The notes: generated by a model from the sequence alone, not told the origin. Counted from the stretch's first letter, positions 1 to 11,830 are shown. The stretch is DNA of 64,000 nt from Papaver somniferum (GCF_003573695.1 NC_039359.1:90376566-90440565); one strand, 5' to 3'. Numbers and translations are program-made.

Positions 1-482
1 TGAAAATCTGTTTTCTTTCTTCTTCTCTTCTCCTCCCATCAACCGTAACCTCCATTAAAACTCAAAATTTCATCGTCCTCGATTAATCAGCGATTCAAAA
101 ATTAATCAAGTATAATGACTTATATGAGGTATGTTATGAAAAACCCAGTTAGGGTTTAGTTTATTTTGTTCGGTTTAAGTTTAATTTCTATCAGAAATTA
201 GGGTTTTAGGTGAAAATTGAAATTTAAATTTCTGGGTTTATGTGAGTTACGGTTGATTTTAACTCTGTTACGAACCGTAACTGGAGAATTTGATGTTGTT
301 ACGGTTGGTAATAGTTCAATTACCAACCATATGTTCTTATATCTGAGAATTTTTTCAGTTACGGTTGGTAACCATTTTTATTTACCAACCGTAACTGGTT
401 TTACAATTGGGTTTTCCCCAAATTTAACCAGTTACGGTTGGTAGTTCATCTTTACGAACCGTAACTATGAATTACGGTTGGT
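1..482 (+). mobile_element. Left half of a Mutator-like element (tail of an upstream unit)
   Basis: Same sequence as 12008-12489 and 24025-24507. It contains an AT-rich leader and the inverted motif pairs TTACGGTTGGTAA / TTACCAACCGTAA. It stops abruptly at the LINE joint at 482/483. Only in the third copy does the element continue past this point. It has no coding capacity. Confidence 0.75.
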
Positions 483-2530
483 AATTTTTTCAGATGATTG
501 AGCAATGTGTTGGTACTATCTCTACTTGTATCATGCTAAATGGTTCTCCAGGTGATGTTTTCTCTCCTCAAAGAGGACTCAGACAAGGATATCCCTTGTC
601 TCCTTATCTGTTTATTCTTTGTATGAAAACTTTCTCTAGGTCCTTACTTCAAGCTGAACATAATAATCTGATTCATATATCAAAATAAATGAGTATTGTC
701 CTGCAATTTCTCACTTGTTTTTTGCAGATGACTGTCTGATATTTGCAAAAGCATATAATAAAGAAGCTAGGAACCTTATGAACATCATTGATAAATTTAG
801 CACCTTCTCTGGTCAGTCTATCAATTATCAAAAATCAGGTATTGCATTTAGCAAGGGTGTGCCTAATCAGCTAAAAAATGAGATCTCTAACATCCTTAAT
901 ATTAAGAAATTAGCTATAAATGATAACTACTTGGGTGTTCCCTTACTGTTACAGAGAAACAAAACCCAGTCTTTTAGGCCTCTTTTAGACATGTATGGAG
1001 ATAGATTATCTTGTTGGCAAACCAAATTCCTAAATTATCCTGGTAGAACTGTCCTGGTCCAATCTGTGCTTAGTAGTCTCCCCTCTCACCATTTGTCTGT
1101 GTTCCCTATTCCTAAAACCATTACAGATAAGATGGATTTTATCCAAATGAGATTTTGGTGGAACAAGAACAAGGAAAAAAAGGTTGTTATTTCAAAAAAA
1201 TGGAAAGGAATAGCTCAGCCTAGAGATTTGGGTGTTTTGAACATTAAACAATCTGAGATTATGAACTTAACTTTACTTGCTAAACTGGCTTGGAGATTAC
1301 TCCACTCTCAATATGCTTTATGGTTTAAAATTATGAAAAGGAAATATTTTCCTCTGTCTAATACTCTTAATGATTCTCTTTCTGTGCATGGTTCTTGGAT
1401 TTGGAATGGTATTTGTAGGGGTATAAAAATCATTAAGAAATATGTTGTGTGGGATGTTGGAGATGGCTCTGATATTCAAATATGGAAACATATATGGATA
1501 CCCTCTATTTCTAGCAATGTTCCAAGTCATTTTAGCTCCACTAATATGATAACTGTTTCCCAACTTATTGATGATGATACTAAGTCCTGGAATTTACAGA
1601 CTCTAAATGCTCTATTTGATAATCATACTGTGAATGCCATTATTAGTATCAGGATTCCATTTAGTGGAAAGGACTGTCTTAGATGGTAACCTAATGGGAG
1701 TTTTTCTGTGAAATCAACTTATAGTAGAAATCAAGAAGAAGGAATTAGTAACACTGTCCCTATCTCCTGGAAACATTTCTGGAAAACAAGACTCCCTAAA
1801 AATGTCCTCCATTTCCTGTGGAGATGTTTACAGCACTGTCTCCCCCTAGGAGTAAATCTGTCTAGACACTGTAACAATGTGAAATCTAGTTGTCCTTTCT
1901 GTAGCCAACACATTGAAAGCATGAAACATTTATTCATTGATTGTACTTTCTCTAGGATTGTGTGGAGTTCTGCTAACCCTCTCTCATGAGTACTATCAGT
2001 AATGTGGTTTCGTTTCAGGATTGGATAATCTCTCTATTCCAGGTAAGTAATACAACTAATAATGATATTGTTCTTCAATTGTCTGCTTTTATTATGTGGC
2101 ACATCTGGAAATGTAGGTGTAAGAAGGTTTTTGAGGCCTATCAAGAAACCCAAAGTGAAGTAGTTTACTTGATCAAGTCAGAATATAGTACATGGAACAA
2201 TTTTCTAGTACTAATTCTACTCCTGTTGTTTCAAATATAAGACCAGCTATGTCAAGATGGAAAAAGCCTGATAATCCCTATATGAAAATCAATTGGGATG
2301 CCGCATTTGATGAAGTAACTAAAAATGTAGGCATTGGACTAATCAGTAGGTCTTTTGCAAGTGTCACAGATGGAGCTAGATACTGCAGGGATAAAGCATT
2401 AGACCCAGAACAGGCTGAAGCAAAGGCGCAACTCGATGCTGCATTGTGGGGTGGATCAAAAGGATACCAGAATGTGCACTTGGAGGGAGTCTGCTTAAAT
2501 GTTGTTAATGCTTTAAATGGTAGTTTAGAT
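483..2530 (+). pseudogene. LINE (L1-type) reverse transcriptase, zf-RVT and RNase H remnant, unit A
   Basis: This is the C-terminal part of a plant L1-like ORF2. In order it shows the RT motif GLRQGYPLSPYLF (~570-610), the catalytic FADD box (~718-730), a zf-RVT zinc-binding region with CPFCSQHIESMKHLFIDC (~1890-1945), and the start of the RNase H domain (NWDAAF at ~2294, EQAEAKA at ~2408). The 5' half of the RT is missing because the unit begins here. Lesions include a one-base deletion near 680 (repaired in unit B), a TAA replacing a sense codon at 1687 in both units, and one-base losses near 1986 and 2207. The normally acidic RNase H residue in the ESD-like motif is replaced (LEGVCLNVV). 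The domain is cut at 2530 by the hAT insertion and resumes at 5477 and 11605. It is a dead copy. Confidence 0.9.
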
Positions 2531-5468
2531 TAGGGCTGAACAACGGGTAGGGTGGGTAGGATATGGCCCATTTCTCCACCCTACCCGTTGAATGGCGGGT
2601 AAGAAAAAGTTACCCGCCACCCTACCCGCCATTAAACAGGTAAGACCCTACCCTGCCCATTTAATAGCGGGTCGGATGACGGGTATAATCGTCTTTTTTT
2701 CCTTTTTGGTCTGGCTTGATTATGTACAATAAAACTTCAAAATGAAGAAAAATCTTGCACGAAAGCTAGTCTAGCTAAATATGTACCCAATGGTACTGCC
2801 AATCTAACTAGGTAAAAATGAATAAACAAAAGCATCCTGCTAGGCACAAAGCCATTTGTACTCTCAAGAAACAAGAGTTCTATTCTGTTCAGAAGCGACC
2901 ATGAATCCCATCATAACTCCATGTTCTTCACGTAACTTTGTTCTTCATATAACAGTATCATCACCAAAAGCTCTTCATATGAAATTCTTCTTCAATCATC
3001 ATCTACGATGATGGAATCACCAAATAAATCTGCATAACAACAAATAAAGTGAGAACAATAAACAGAAAAAAAGACATTAAATTGGAAAATTAGGAGAAAG
3101 GGAATGATTTTCTTGTAAAATGTAGATTTATTCTCATTACAAAAATAGCAAGTTGACATCATTACTTAATATTCTTATTGTCCTACAGAGTCATATTTAA
3201 CTAATATAATTAGAGAACTAAACCAAGTAAGTGTTATGCAGTGAGCATGAAGCTAGTAGAACTGGACCATAGTAGATGTTGACATCATTACTATAGTCAA
3301 TGGTTCTAATTATACTTCAAGTCCTTGATGAAACTTCCTCTTGGCAGAGAATAACATATTGAATACTGGAAGTTGACTTCATTTCTTCCTCCTCGGGACT
3401 AATCTATTTTACTATGTAGGATGTCCCGATCTAATAGTGGGTCATCCAAATCGGTATCAAAGATATACAATGAGAACAACTACTGATCTTGATTTGTGTT
3501 TTTCTTTATATAATTTGTCTTTCTTTCTTTCTTTCTTTCTTTCTTACACTAAGCCTGCACAACTAAACCATGTTTAGTGACTTTTCCTGATGTGAAGACC
3601 AGTCTCAAAAGAAATAGAATGACATCAATATTCTTCAAACATGGAAGCTATCATAGCAGGACTTTGTAAATAAATGTACTCATGGGAATGAAGATTAAAA
3701 AGGTAAGAAGAACAGAAGACAACTTTACATTTTCAAGAAGAAACAAAAACAAAAAAATCACAGATGATTAATTAAAATACTAATGCCCCATGGACAAGCA
3801 CTACATTGGATAAGGTACACGAAGAACAATGTGCTTAAACAGTGTAAATGGGGGGGGGGAGTTTTACTACTCGCAAAGGACAGCAGAACGACGCTACCTA
3901 AAATTCTAAGTCAAAAACTGATTCCAATTCATTGCTACTACAAAACTAAGTTAAAAGCATATCCTGATCATAGACCATGTTTTCTAATTACTCAAACTTT
4001 CTGGCTTCTACATTGCAATTAAATGACTTTCCCAAAAAAACACGCCATCAAATTGAATATCAAAATGGAAACTCTGGGTAAATATCAATCATTCAGTTGT
4101 CTATACCAATTCATCAGTTCATTCGTATGAGCAAGCCAAAGCAATTATTTATAAAACTTAAACTTGTGCTTATGTACGTTGCAGGGAAATCGAGTTCATG
4201 TGTCATCTAGGGTGGTGAGTGACATACCTCTATTGTCTTTATATACCTCTACTCCTTCAAAAGACAACAACCTACAAATACAAACTACTTGTAACACATT
4301 CAGTCTTACAACATATTTTTCCCTTGCAGAATTATAACAAGTTATCATGCGTTGCATTAGGAGGATTGACAGCAGAGTGCCTTTCATTCTGATACTCTGA
4401 AGGAATCTTTAACGATGTGGAACAGATAGAAACATTATTCAAATCTTTGGGTTTCACATGGGCTGAAACGGATCTTCAAATTAAATGGTATGTATTGAAT
4501 ACTCTTTCAATGTTAAGTCGGCATTACAATAAAACACTAAAACTAGCATCTGCTATGCCTTATGGAAATGATATTTACCTCAGCAGTCAATTTTCTTCCA
4601 TTCTTCTTTTCGCTTTGTTCTTCCAGATAAGTTCTTTTTGCTGCTGCTGCTGCTGCGATCAACAATTGAATGAAAAAAATTCTTAGTTCTTTCTAGAAAC
4701 CACTAAAAATTGCAAGACAACTCTTAATTAGTTTTATCTGAAACGAAACAGAATTCAATCTACTCTTTCAAATCCTAAACAAAGAAGTAGCTGATAATTG
4801 AAACAAACCTTAAAATAGGGTGTATGAACAAAGAGTAAAATCATGAGAACGAGTTAATGATTCAAAATACTCCGTCTTCCCTTTCGAAAATCAAACATGC
4901 AGATTATGAAATTAGTAGATAAATCAATCGAAATTCTCACAAGTTCACAACAAAATCAAACCTCAATTTACTCGTTAGGTGGAGACGGAGCTGAGTTTTA
5001 AGACGACTTTTGATGAAGATGGTATTGTTAGAAGAAAGAGTTTCGTTGAAAATTTCAATTGAGTGATTCTCCTGCTATATTTGGAGCAGAGTTTGATTTG
5101 GTAACAGGGAGAAAGGATTTCGACTTTGCTTCGATTTGGTTTTGAATCTTTTGATTTGGAAAAGAAAAGAGATATGGAAGTGAAAAAACCAACCTCACTT
5201 TTTACTCATGATATGTTTCAAAATTACGAACAAAATAGGCATGAGATGAAAACAATGCGAGGGTTACTCGGTCATTTGAGTATATTCGCGGGTAGGCGGG
5301 TAGGAAAGGATAATTTCGGGTTTCACCCGTCACCCTATCTATTTAATAGCGGGTAAGAAATCTCTAACCGTCGCCCTACCCGTTCAATGGCGGGTAGGAT
5401 ATGATACGGTTAAATCAGTGATAAGTAGGATAGAAATAACAGATATGGGTAGGGTATGTGCATCCCTA
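2531..5468. mobile_element. Non-autonomous hAT-type transposon in the LINE, unit A
   Basis: The termini are inverted: left TAGGGCTGAACAACGGGTAG, right end reading TAGGGATGCACATACCCTAC on the other strand. The flanks are a perfect 8-bp target duplication, gtttagat (2523-2530 and 5469-5476), the hAT hallmark. Removing the element rejoins the LINE RNase H reading frame. Both subterminal regions carry many GGGTAGG/CCTACCC and GCGGGTA motifs, as expected of hAT transposase-binding repeats. No transposase frame is present in 2.9 kb, so mobility would need a transposase in trans. The interior includes a CTTT microsatellite (3517-3544), a run of G at 3851 and exon-like sequence at 4185-4580. Confidence 0.88.
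4185..4580 (+). pseudogene. Captured host-gene exons inside the hAT element, unit A
   Basis: Two exon-like blocks sit on the plus strand. The first, 4185-4214, encodes GNRVHVSSRV between a TTGCAG acceptor and a GTGAGT donor. The second starts after a CCCTTGCAG acceptor at 4330 and reads NYNKLSCVALGGLTAECL, then a TGA, then FNDVEQIETLFKSLGF and QIKWYVLNTLSMLSRH. From memory this resembles a conserved plant-specific, plastid-predicted protein family whose members read roughly 'LLKSLGFTQKKADSQVRW-VLNTVLLLRRH'. I give no gene name. The stop codon and the isolated exons point to a captured, nonfunctional fragment. The family assignment is moderate; the exon-like splicing signals are directly visible. 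Confidence 0.5.
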
Positions 5469-5476
5469 GTTTAGAT

Positions 5477-5548
5477 GGAATAAAGTGGACCACAAGAACC
5501 TTAATTACTGACTGTGGCATTATTTTGAACTCTTTTCTCAGTTAGAAA
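5477..5548 (+). pseudogene. LINE RNase H, middle piece, unit A
   Basis: Directly after the hAT target duplication the LINE frame resumes with GIKWTTRTLITDCGIILNSF, continuing the NALNGSLD that ends at 2530. It is interrupted again at ~5549, where a second element begins with CAGGACCGTCGCTGAGC. Confidence 0.8.
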
Positions 5549-5729
5549 CAGGACCGTCGCTGAGCATAGGCCAACTAGGCGACATCCTAGGGCCCCCAAA
5601 TCATAGGGGCCCCAAAATCCTATCTGTTTCCCATTAAGTAATCGACTTTTTTGTTCATTCTTTCCCTTTTTTATCTTTATGATATGATTTCCCATCTAGT
5701 TCACTATAATGTTTCTATGTCCTTATACT

Positions 5730-6086
5730 CAGGGGCGGAGCTGAGTGAGGACTAGGGAGGACAACTACAATGTGACTATTTTAGGCTTAGAAATTTTAGG
5801 ATTTTCATAATTGTCTCTCTGGATTTTACAAATTTACTATAATATGCTTCATTTGTGTAACTATTTGCATACATTTTAAAGTTTCCTATAATAAATTCTA
5901 GCACTAGGCTTACATACTATAAGGTTCTATGAAGTATTGATTATATTTTGTGGAGTCTTGAAGTAAGTTTTGTTCCTTTTATCGCAAAAGACCCTAAAGT
6001 TTTCGGGCGGCTTCCGACCGCCATTAGTGTTATCTTCCCTTTTATATATTTGTCCCCCCAAGTTGGAAAGTCTGGATCCGCCACTG
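5730..6086. mobile_element. hAT-type MITE (CAGGGGCGGAG termini), unit A
   Basis: A 357-bp element begins CAGGGGCGGAGC and ends GGATCCGCCACTG, an imperfect inverted pair typical of plant hAT MITEs. The flanks cttatact and cttatcta share the first five of eight bases, consistent with a decayed 8-bp target duplication. It is noncoding. Confidence 0.65.
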
Positions 6087-6688
6087 CTTATCTATCTTAC
6101 AAAAACAAATAATTTTTGTCAAATCCGACGGTTACAATTGGGATTTTTATTGCGACACAGCCACCATTTGCTCTCAAAGTCTCCCGGATTCGAAAGACAA
6201 ATCATGGCCGAAAATGAAGCCGCCTTTTAAGCCCTCATCCAACGTTCCATAATTTTTCATGCGCTTAAATTTCTCTTCCGTTACAAATCCTCATCGCACC
6301 AATAAATTAGGGTTTTCTTCTCAAACCCATTTCGCTCTTTGGACTTTATCTCCTCATGCAGCCAAGCTAACGAAATTTCAGGGCGAATATTCTCTAATCG
6401 TTTGGCCGTTATAGAAACCATTAACAACAACATTATTATTTGCTCTATTCAATCCTATTTACCCGGCTAATTAATAAATTTGATGCGTTACGTTTCTCTA
6501 TTTCTTCAAGACTACTAAGTGAGTAGTAGCTTAGTTTGAATTAATTTATCTTTAATTTTTATTTGATCAGTTTTTATTTTTATTTTTATCGGAATTCTGC
6601 TTCTTCCATATTTTCAAATTCTTGAACCTGCCTATATTTGGATTCGTATCATTTTGATATTTCATTGTGGCCGACTTTTTCGATGCAT

Positions 6689-6792
6689 ATCATCTGTATA
6701 TGTTCTTTCAGTTGTAGATCAATTGTATTGTAATCATTTTTATTTAGATTCCTGCCTATGTTTTGACCACTGAAAGAACATATACAAATGAT
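6689..6792. repeat. Fold-back hairpin, 24-bp stem, unit A
   Basis: ATCATCTGTATATGTTCTTT plus CAGT (6689-6712) is the reverse complement of 6769-6792 with one mismatch, leaving a 56-nt loop. It could be a fossil TIR pair or form an RNA stem. Confidence 0.85.
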
Positions 6793-8317
6793 GTTGTACC
6801 ATAGAAAATCATCTGGAAGTTCGATCTGTCGCTAAGCCTTGGTGGAATATATTCCCCGAACAAGTTCACAATTCTTGGTGAGAAAATATCTTTAGCCCTG
6901 CTATCACTTCTCTGTTATTCCAATTGCGAATCCTAAGCATTTTGATGGCATCGGTTTCAATTTAGTCTCTTGGTTAACTTGATGTCACAGCAGTTTCATT
7001 TTCTTGGGGATCAATGATTCAATAAAAATGAAGCTCTAATTTCTTCTTAACCCAGGTATATATGACTCTGTATTTTTCAGTTGAGAGAATATTTCTAGAT
7101 TTGAAAGCACGTGTGATCCCGAAGCAAGTTCATCATAGATTTATGATCTTTAAAAACTGAGCTTGATAGCATTACAGTTCCATGGTGGGAAGAGCTTCCT
7201 ACACATTGGGTAATCGGATTTATGTTTCTTAGCTTATTTTTGTGTAATATGTATTGATTTAGTAAATAGAATTTGTGATTTGAGAAATGAATTTTTTTTT
7301 TTTTTTGTTTTCTTGGGGATTGGCAGGTAAATGTAAGCATTGCTATCTTTCCCATGTCGACGAAGTATAATGACGGGTTCTCTTCCACTGTTGTATTAAC
7401 TAATTCAATCTTCTTTTTTCCGAGTTCACCTTTTCACATAGGTTAAATCTAAGTTTGTGGGCATCTAATTCTATATCAATCAATTGTAGTAAGTAGAATG
7501 GCTCTTCACTGGGAATTGTATTTACGAAGCGCAAAATTTCAAATTTGTACTAAGCTGTTAATGTCTTTTTGGTGCTATCATTTTACATATGGAGAATGGT
7601 AGACTGGTAGTATGACCATTGCCGTATTTGGAAATGTAATTTGCGTCTTCCAAAAGGAATTAAATTTGTAGGGTAATTTTGTTACGGTAGATTGTCTTGC
7701 AAAAAACCTTGAAACTAATGCTTATGGTAAAGAAATTTTCTTAGAGTTTTGTTTTTTTGGATCTTTAAATTTGTAGCTCTGCTAAAACAGCTCAGAATCT
7801 GCCAAAAATATGAATGCATACACTCAAATTAGGATCACAGTTCACATATTATTATGTGAAGTATATGTTTATTGTCGGCTTGATCTCCCGTAAAATGGCA
7901 TGGAGCATATATCAGTTATAATTGATCACTGTCCTAATTTAATTCAATAACAATTTAATGAAGATTTTTGATGACTTTGTGCGACTTCATGCCCTGTGAA
8001 AAATTAGAGAATCATATTCAAGAGAAAGTTCTTCATGCATTGGTTGCTTTTCATTTGAAACTACTTCTGTTTTACCATTTCACTGATGAGCTATTTTGCA
8101 TGTAGGAGGATCCTACTTCGAACCACTTTTGTGGAATTTGTATTTCTTCACGGTACAGAGACACAAGTTATTTATTAAGACTTTATAAAAATTGAAATAT
8201 CCTGCTTGACTCGGTATGTAACTCCTCAATAATGTAAAGTCAACTGTCACACCTATGGTGATACTTTTTGTTTTGATTCGTATTATGATTTCTCTATGTC
8301 AATGTTAAAATTCACAG

Positions 8318-8419
8318 ACTTACAACGCAAAGCGTTTTGATTTTGGATTAGCAAAAGGTGGTCCTATTGCCAATTTCTCTACAGCAAGAGAGAGTACTGG
8401 CTTTGACAAACAATTTTGA
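8318..8419 (+). pseudogene. Receptor-like cytoplasmic kinase fragment around the DFG motif, unit A
   Basis: After a TTCACAG acceptor-like site the plus strand reads TYNAKRFDFGLAKGGP and continues to a TGA at 8417. This matches the 'YNAKLSDFGLAKxGP' activation-segment start of plant RLCK/PBS1-like kinases. The Mg-binding DFG is kept, but the activation loop diverges at once (FSTARESTGF instead of a VSTRVMGTYGY-type sequence) and no other kinase subdomain is nearby. It is read as an exon fragment captured by the surrounding element. Shortness limits certainty. Confidence 0.5.
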
Positions 8420-8762
8420 AGGTCCGTCGGACAAAAAATACGACATATAAGTATTCATACATAATCCCAATGCCATCCATGATTTTTAAGTACACTTGCA
8501 TATAAATAATCTAAAACTACTATATTCCGTTTGGTTATGCAGCACTGAGTTGCTATGATGAAGCAGAATTACAACAGCACGTGACAAATCTGCTGCAGTA
8601 GAAGCTACAACAATTAGATATGTCCTCGGTTCCTCTTGCTACCGGGCATTCGAATGAAATTTCTAACAACGATACACCTTTAAGATTTTGACAATGGCAT
8701 ACAACAATATATGACAAGTATCATGTTAAGATGAAAGCTAGATCTTATATTGTATCGATTCA

Positions 8763-8791
8763 TCCCACAATTCTGTTGTAGAATTGTGGGA
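8763..8791. repeat. Short perfect hairpin, unit A
   Basis: TCCCACAATTCT (8763-8774) and AGAATTGTGGGA (8780-8791) form a perfect 12-bp stem with a 5-nt loop. There is no T-rich tail and no known function. Confidence 0.85.
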
Positions 8792-9744
8792 ACACTGTGA
8801 TTAACAATTCACAATCTAAAGGACCTGAGATGTTATGTGTGAATCTACTGTTGTCTTGAATTGGTGCCGGAAGTTATAGACTTTGTTTGAGGTGGCATTT
8901 TCAACTCGATAAATAAGACTTAGCCCTTCCTGTGCATTTTCTGTGAAATACTCCAGTATTAGTATGGCACTACAAACCTATGATCACACGAAAATGCTCG
9001 GGCTAAATTTTAAAATAGAATCGACCTTTAGTCATGGTAACTATGATAATATCTAATAGAGTATATAAATGTGCAGTATGTCGTGGATCAGTTTTAGTAT
9101 GTTTTACCATTTTGTATAATCAAATGAAGCCCACTTTCCCAAGGCTGCTAACGAGGGTATCATTTTTCTTGGATGTACCAATCCAAAGGCAAATGCTTTT
9201 CCATCCTATATGCATATCGGTATACCCAAACAAAACGGTACCCCATTAGCAGTCTTGATAATTATTTTCCCGTCATGAATCATGACTAAAACTTATCAAT
9301 TTGAAAATTTTACAACCATAACTGTTACCGATCGTTCGGTTTCACCATTTTCGATTCACCTAGGGCACCTTAAAAGCCCACATACACTACCAACAAGAAA
9401 CCCCAGAACTTTGGTATTGATGAGAAGAGCAGAAAAAAGATACTTGATTACGACAATATACCAAGTTTTGAAGGGAATCCAAGATGAATTGGATACCCTC
9501 ATATTTTGTTCCCAAAGGAAAGCCACTGATTAAGCTAAACAAAAAAACAAAAATCAGAACACGGGGATTTTAAATAAAGTATAGGTGGGACGACAAAGTT
9601 ACAAAATCGGAGAATAAACACATTGTGAAACAGGCTGGAGATACCAGTTTGCATGAACAAAAAGTGATGTAAGTTTTCAAAACCCTTCTTTGATTTAAAT
9701 AGCTGTAATCATCTTCAGTGAAATCAAAGCGTATGTAATATCAG

Positions 9745-9913
9745 CAGTGCCGGAAGCAGGATTGAAAATCTAGGTGGGCTAAATAAATATTAGGCTAAAA
9801 TCAAATTTTAGAGTGGGCTAAAAAAAATTCCAACCAAATTTGCCTTTCAAAATAAAAAATGGGTTGTATTTAGAATTTTTGGGATGGCTGGAGCACCCCC
9901 AATTCCGTCACTG
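9745..9913. mobile_element. 169-bp hAT-type MITE with perfect 8-bp target duplication, unit A
   Basis: Termini CAGTGCCGGAAG and CTTCCGTCACTG-like (actual right end AATTCCGTCACTG) are inverted. The target duplication aatatcag is perfect (9737-9744 and 9914-9921). The interior holds the GTGGGCTAAA motif twice. Noncoding. Confidence 0.85.
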
Positions 9914-11604
9914 AATATCAGTAACAACCAATGACTATTTATCGCGTGGTATATGCAATGACCATTACTATAAAATGTGTGTCTCAGCTAAGGAAAGGAC
10001 AATGAATGGCAGTGGATGTTCTGAAACTCATACAACCCAAATGTCCAAAAGGTGAGAAGGAAGTTAGCAGAAAAAAATAAGAAATCGCCGCGACGACAAA
10101 TATACAACCCTAATTTATGCAATGAACTACGATACTTACTCACACTTGGAAACCATCAACTGCTATGAGTGCAAACACAAAATCTCTTGCCGAAATTTTG
10201 ACCGGGACACCCTCCGGGAAGGTCTAAGTCAAAAGCCGACAAATCTATAGCCATACTGATCAAGGACGTTGAAGAATATAGTGAAGAAATGAGATGACGA
10301 TGTCCTCGAGAGAATATCCACGTTCCCGTGAGGATGAAAATGATGGAAAAGCCATGTTTCGTACATCACCTATATGCGTAACTAGTGATAATTCTTGGGG
10401 AAAAAAATATGAAAGAATGAATTTGAGGCTTCAACAAAATCTTGCGACGAAAATGACATGGAAAATTATTGGAATGGATCACTGGATCATATGGATAATG
10501 AACACAAGACGATAATATCAGCGATCAAGGAAGAATTTTGGGAGCGTATAATACATATATTGCTCATCTGGTGAAGATTCATGATAGTAGCGTGACTACA
10601 ACATATATTACTATAAAAGACTATAAATCTTTTGAAACCACCAAAAAAAAAAATTAGATGGCATTAGGTTCAGTAATTACTCTTTATTACTTCTAATTTA
10701 AAATAAGTTTCTAATTATTTTACTTCGTACTGTGTATCAACAAGTTATTGATCGGCAACATTTTCATAATAGTGTTGCATGGACATATTGTATTACCAAC
10801 AGATTAAATTTTTGGTCCCCATCTAAACTTAGGTGTGTTATCAATGCACAACACAGGAAAAAAATTACCGGACCAATTAATACATGCAACGAACAAACAC
10901 CCGGGCCGTTACGGCACGGGTCATATCCTAATACTTACTACAATTTACAAGTGTTAGGGTTTCTCCTTCTATAATTAAAAAACAAGAACAAAGATTTTCG
11001 CCAATGAAATCAAAGTAAATTTTATCATTTGACTTTTGAATTCTTCTATCTGGATTCCACTTCCAAACTTTTAATTCAAAAATCCGCTGCCTCAAAAAGA
11101 AAGAAATCAACAATTCAATTTAGTTGTTGTGTATGAATATGGTGCAAGTGCTTCAGAAAAAACAAAAGTTAAGTTAGGTGATCGGCAAACAACCAATTTT
11201 ACAGTTTCTTATATCAACTTGAAAATTATCTAAGGCATAATATGGGTCCTGATATATTAACGGGCATGACTTATATGCAGAATAGAAACCTTTTGAAGAA
11301 ATGTAAAAAAAATTGTTGATTACTTAAAAGATATGGAAAACTGCTATCTCAATGTATGTCATGCAAAATTTTATTGAACATTCTAGCAACAATTGGCTTG
11401 TCCAAACACAGTTTTGAAATTGATAGTGGATAAAGTTATTTTGTATGATTTCGATTCGAAAAGGACAGGAATATCGATCTTTGTAAGATAAGGTGTTTTT
11501 TCGATTTTTTTAGACATCTTTTCGGGGCCAATTTTATCATTTAATTATCAAAGGAGAGAAAAAAAAATTTGTCTTACAGAGGCCCCGTTTCTCTAACTTC
11601 CCCT

Positions 11605-11830
11605 AGAACTTCCATATAGTTTGCTACGACCCTGGATGGAAATTCACTCATGTGCCTAGGAGTGTAAACCATGTTGCACACAAACTTGCAAAACATGGAA
11701 TAGAGTCTCATTCTCTAGAGGAATGGTCTTCCCCTCTCCCTGCTTGGGTATTACCGTGTACCCAAATGGATGAATCTCTGTAATTCTCCTCTTTTTTAAT
11801 AAAATTTTCACCTTTCGTATTAGAAAAAAA
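11605..11830 (+). pseudogene. LINE RNase H C-terminus and 3' end, unit A
   Basis: The frame resumes as NFHIVCYDPGWKFTHVPRSV, then NHVAHKLAKHGIESHSLEEW, ending MDESL-stop at ~11780. HVPR..N.VAH.LAKHG is the conserved end of plant LINE RNase H domains. The 3' UTR ends with TTTTAATAAAATTTTCACC and an A-run at 11824, the usual LINE tail. Confidence 0.85.

Larger units (their letters stand above)
5549..11604. mobile_element. ~6-kb insertion in the LINE, probably a decayed hAT-like element with captured sequence, unit A
   Basis: The LINE RNase H frame is broken at ~5548 and resumes at ~11605, so everything between is inserted. The left end (CAGGACCGTCGCTGAGCAT, then a GGGCCCC-rich block) resembles hAT termini. 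The right end has a matching GGCC-rich block (~11535-11590) but no clean inverted terminus. The flanks gttagaaa and cctagaac are only a partial duplication, so the class is tentative. No transposase is visible. Inside are two hAT-type MITEs, two fold-back hairpins, an RLCK fragment, and unassigned coding-like stretches: CYDEAELQQHVTNLLQ after an acceptor at ~8543, and SKADKSIAILIKDVEEY at ~10230. The rest is AT-rich noncoding sequence. Confidence 0.6.

Noticed and set aside
217..444. 75-codon frame repeated in all three array copies (also 12223 and 24241)
   Set aside because: It translates the MULE leader and the TTACGGTTGGTAA motif cluster; identical in all copies because the DNA is duplicated, not because it codes.
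1318..1563. Antisense frames within the LINE RT and zf-RVT parts
   Set aside because: They lie opposite a recognisable LINE protein and have no domain.
7100..7200. Possible snoRNA (box C/D- or H/ACA-like words near 7130-7190)
   Set aside because: ATGATCT and CTGA are too close together and no paired terminal stem or ACA-box geometry could be made out.
9282..9533. 83-codon frame MTKTYQFENFTT... in the 6-kb element
   Set aside because: Identical in both units, but no family recognised; an alternative frame (FGIDEKSRKKILDYDN) looks equally coding-like, so neither is called.
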